Notes under the pieces: generated by a model
Databases searched by the model: none
Seen by the model: only the letters and a program-made list of their open reading frames with translations
Told to the model about the DNA's origin: nothing
From: an uncultured Flavobacteriales bacterium
GTDB lineage: Bacteria > Bacteroidota > Bacteroidia > Flavobacteriales_D > Crocinitomicaceae
Reading direction: 5' to 3'
Assembly: GCA_903899795.1 (NCBI GenBank)
Contig: CAIUKX010000225.1
Span: 1 to 7,878, forward strand
DNA: 7,878 nt
Made by a program: the position numbers and the translations under genes
In this document: piece by piece, positions 5,971 through 7,878 of the stretch
Layout: each line of letters starts with the position of its first letter
How positions within the stretch are numbered: position 1 is the first letter of the stretch

Positions 5971-7878
5971 CTATTTTGGATGAAGATCGGTTGCCAGCCA
6001 TTCGAAAAATTCACGGTACCACAACACACCGTTTTGTGGACTTGTAATCCAATGCCCTTCTTCCGGGAAGTGTAAATATTTGCTGCGTAGTCCTTTGATT
6101 TGTGCAACTTGAAAAGCTTGCATTCCTTCACTTTCAGGAACTCTGTAATCTTTCTCTCCATGAATCACAAGGATCGGAGTATTCCAATTTGCGACAAAGT
6201 TATGAGGGCTGTTTTTCTCATAATATACTTTGTTTTTTTCCAGCCAATATGGACCGCCAATATCGTAATTTGCAAAAAATAATTCTTCTGTAGTTCCGTA
6301 CCAGCTTTCCAAGTTGAACAATCCGCAATGTGCTACAAATGTTTTGAAACGGTTTTCATGGATTCCGGCTAAATAGTAAACGGAATATCCTCCATAAGAT
6401 GCACCGATTGCTCCTAAGCGGGTTTCATCTACGTAGGGTTCATTGGCGGCATTGTCGATGGCAGCAAGGTAGTCACGCATGGCCTGCCCTCCCCAATCTT
6501 TTGAAATCGCATCATTCCATTCTTGTCCAAACCCTGGTAAACCCCTACGGTTTGGAGCGACAACAATGTATCCCTTTGAAGCCATTGTCATCAAATTCCA
6601 GCGGTAAGAGAAAAATTGGCTTACTGGACTTTGAGGCCCACCTTGGCAATAGAGTAATGCTGGATATTTTTTGCTGGCATCAAAATTTGGAGGAAGCACC
6701 ATCCAAACCAGCATTTTTTTACCATCAGATGTTTCAACCCATCTTTCCTGAACGGTAGGTTTATCAATCCCTTTCATGATTTCGTCGTTGAATTCTGTGA
6801 TTTGTTTTACCTTTGATTTTTTAATGTTTACAGTAAATAATTCTGTAGGATCAACCATGGATTGACGGCCTGAAATAATTTCATCATTGGTAATCGCCAG
6901 ACTCAAATAATCGAATTGGCCATTCGTTACCTGCCGATGTGTGTTGTTTTCGAGGGTAATTTCAAAAATTTGTTTTGTCCCATTGATGGCAGCGATATAA
7001 TAAATGAATTTTCCGGATGGATGCCATTGAAAATCGGTAACGGATATATCTTGATTTTTCGTCAGATTAATATCCTTTCCTGTATTAACATCTCTCAGGA
7101 TAATATCGTTTTTAGCAGATTCAAATCCATCCACGGCCATGCTCAACCAAGCCATATTTTTTCCATCCGATGAAAAAGAAGGATTCACATCATATCCTTT
7201 GTAATCCTGAGTTAAATTACGTGTGGATTTTGATTCAATCATGTATTCATACAAGGCTGAATTGGTAGTCTCGGCAAATTTTTTACCAGCCAATTTTTTT
7301 GAAGTATAGATTATGGATTTACTATCTTGAGAAAAGCAAAATTGTTCGGATCCACCATGAGGTGGTAGGATTCCATCATAAACTTCACCTTTGAGTAAAT
7401 CTGTGCCTTCCGAAGCGATATTTTTTTCTGTAACGGAATGAACGAATAAGTGGCGTGATTTGAAATCGGAGTAATGATCCCAGTGTCGGTACATTAAGTC
7501 TTCTTCGATTCTTGCATTTGCTTTCGGAAGATCGGGATATTTGTCTTGTAAGGTTTGTGCGGTTTTCACCGCTTCAATGGTAACGATGATTTTTTCATCA
7601 GGAGAAATTTTAAAACCTTCCAATTCGATATTTGTAAAGTTCGACATTTTCATTTTTTCTTCACCGACATTGTTCATTTTCCAAACCTGAAGTCCGTCAG
7701 TTTCGGTTGATAAGAACCAAATGGTGTTATTTTTTCCCCATTGCGCTTCCATTTCTGAAAACGGTGTTGCTGTAATTTGTTTTACTTTATTCCAGCGTGT
7801 GTCGTATATGAACAAGTCATTATTCCCTTTATTGGCAGCTAAATCATAGGTTTTTACATCGAACAAAATATACCTGCC
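5971..7878 (-). CDS. S9 family serine peptidase (DPP5/acylaminoacyl-peptidase-like), N-terminus missing
   Basis: The frame is open to the right edge, so the start is off the window and the TTG at 7866 is internal. The visible 635 residues comprise most of a beta-propeller (about 1-370) and a complete C-terminal alpha/beta-hydrolase domain (about 380-635). The propeller has repeated blade-like strands such as DLFIYDTR, PDEKI, SSDGKNMAW and HPSGKFIYY, and carries YRHWDHY (visible 130-136), typical of DPP5-type enzymes. The catalytic triad is Ser494 in GASYGGY, Asp577 in HGEKDYRVP and His609 in EEGHW (visible numbering). The oxyanion region is YCQGGPQSP (410-418). DPP5 enzymes release dipeptides from oligopeptides in the periplasm and are about 690-720 residues long, so some 50-85 residues, probably including a signal peptide, are missing. 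The stop is TAG at 5973-5971; the exporter start lies 118 bases further on. DPP5 function is inferred; S9 membership is firm. Confidence 0.95.
   Translation of the reverse strand, partial: GRYILFDVKTYDLAANKGNNDLFIYDTRWNKVKQITATPFSEMEAQWGKNNTIWFLSTETDGLQVWKMNNVGEEKMKMSNFTNIELEGFKISPDEKIIVTIEAVKTAQTLQDKYPDLPKANARIEEDLMYRHWDHYSDFKSRHLFVHSVTEKNIASEGTDLLKGEVYDGILPPHGGSEQFCFSQDSKSIIYTSKKLAGKKFAETTNSALYEYMIESKSTRNLTQDYKGYDVNPSFSSDGKNMAWLSMAVDGFESAKNDIILRDVNTGKDINLTKNQDISVTDFQWHPSGKFIYYIAAINGTKQIFEITLENNTHRQVTNGQFDYLSLAITNDEIISGRQSMVDPTELFTVNIKKSKVKQITEFNDEIMKGIDKPTVQERWVETSDGKKMLVWMVLPPNFDASKKYPALLYCQGGPQSPVSQFFSYRWNLMTMASKGYIVVAPNRRGLPGFGQEWNDAISKDWGGQAMRDYLAAIDNAANEPYVDETRLGAIGASYGGYSVYYLAGIHENRFKTFVAHCGLFNLESWYGTTEELFFANYDIGGPYWLEKNKVYYEKNSPHNFVANWNTPILVIHGEKDYRVPESEGMQAFQVAQIKGLRSKYLHFPEEGHWITSPQNGVLWYREFFEWLATDLHPK

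Noticed and set aside
5919..6161. 80-residue minus-strand open frame overlapping the end of the S9 peptidase and the gap
   Set aside because: Most of it overlaps the peptidase coding sequence in another frame, the peptidase C-terminus is clearly real, and the predicted product has no recognisable features.
6399..6758. 119-residue open frame on the + strand opposite the S9 peptidase
   Set aside because: It lies antisense within the hydrolase domain with its intact catalytic Ser region, has low-complexity composition and no recognisable motif. It is a shadow frame.
1..7878. Defence system, mobile element or CRISPR array
   Set aside because: No transposase, integrase, nuclease, direct-repeat array or terminal inverted repeats were found. 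All genes belong to common metabolic, transport or peptidase families with similar base composition.

Overview
The window looks like a chromosomal segment of an AT-rich Bacteroidota bacterium, probably a Flavobacteriales-like lineage. The order-level guess is weak. It rests on the low GC content, the lack of clear Shine-Dalgarno sequences before starts, a match to the Bacteroidota -7 promoter element (TAnnTTTG) upstream of the transporter gene, and the gene families present. Coding density is very high: six protein genes and no gap above 118 bases. I see no RNA genes, insertion sequences, CRISPR arrays or phage genes.

Layout. On the + strand, the left edge cuts through the C-terminus of an M42-family metallo-aminopeptidase (1-324). 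An extended-SDR NAD(P)-dependent reductase/epimerase follows almost without a gap (331-1332). It converges on a four-gene minus-strand run with only 5 bases between the stop codons, where a small stem-loop spans the junction. Reading the minus strand in its own direction, the order is: an S9-family serine peptidase related to DPP5 (5' end lost beyond the right edge, ends at 5971); a 118-base gap holding a possible weak terminator, a 12-bp palindrome and a promoter-like element; an 876-residue RND-superfamily (MMPL/HpnN-like) exporter (5852-3222); rmlA, glucose-1-phosphate thymidylyltransferase (3172-2306); and a short-chain polyprenyl diphosphate synthase (2306-1338), whose ATG overlaps the rmlA stop by one base (TAATG).

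How the genes may fit together. The exporter, rmlA and prenyl synthase are likely one transcription unit driven from the 118-base gap. Two of the three supply envelope precursors: dTDP-glucose for deoxysugars such as rhamnose, and C15/C20 prenyl diphosphates for quinones, carotenoids or lipid carriers. The third is a 12-TM RND protein of a kind often associated with lipid export. A shared envelope role is reasonable but is inference only. The two peptidases at the ends have no evident link to it. Overall this is mostly ordinary housekeeping sequence. The points worth a second look are local: the asymmetric intramembrane motif and acidic tail of the exporter, the coupled rmlA/prenyl-synthase junction with a nearby hairpin, and the small regulatory-looking structures at gene boundaries. 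I found no convincing undescribed system.
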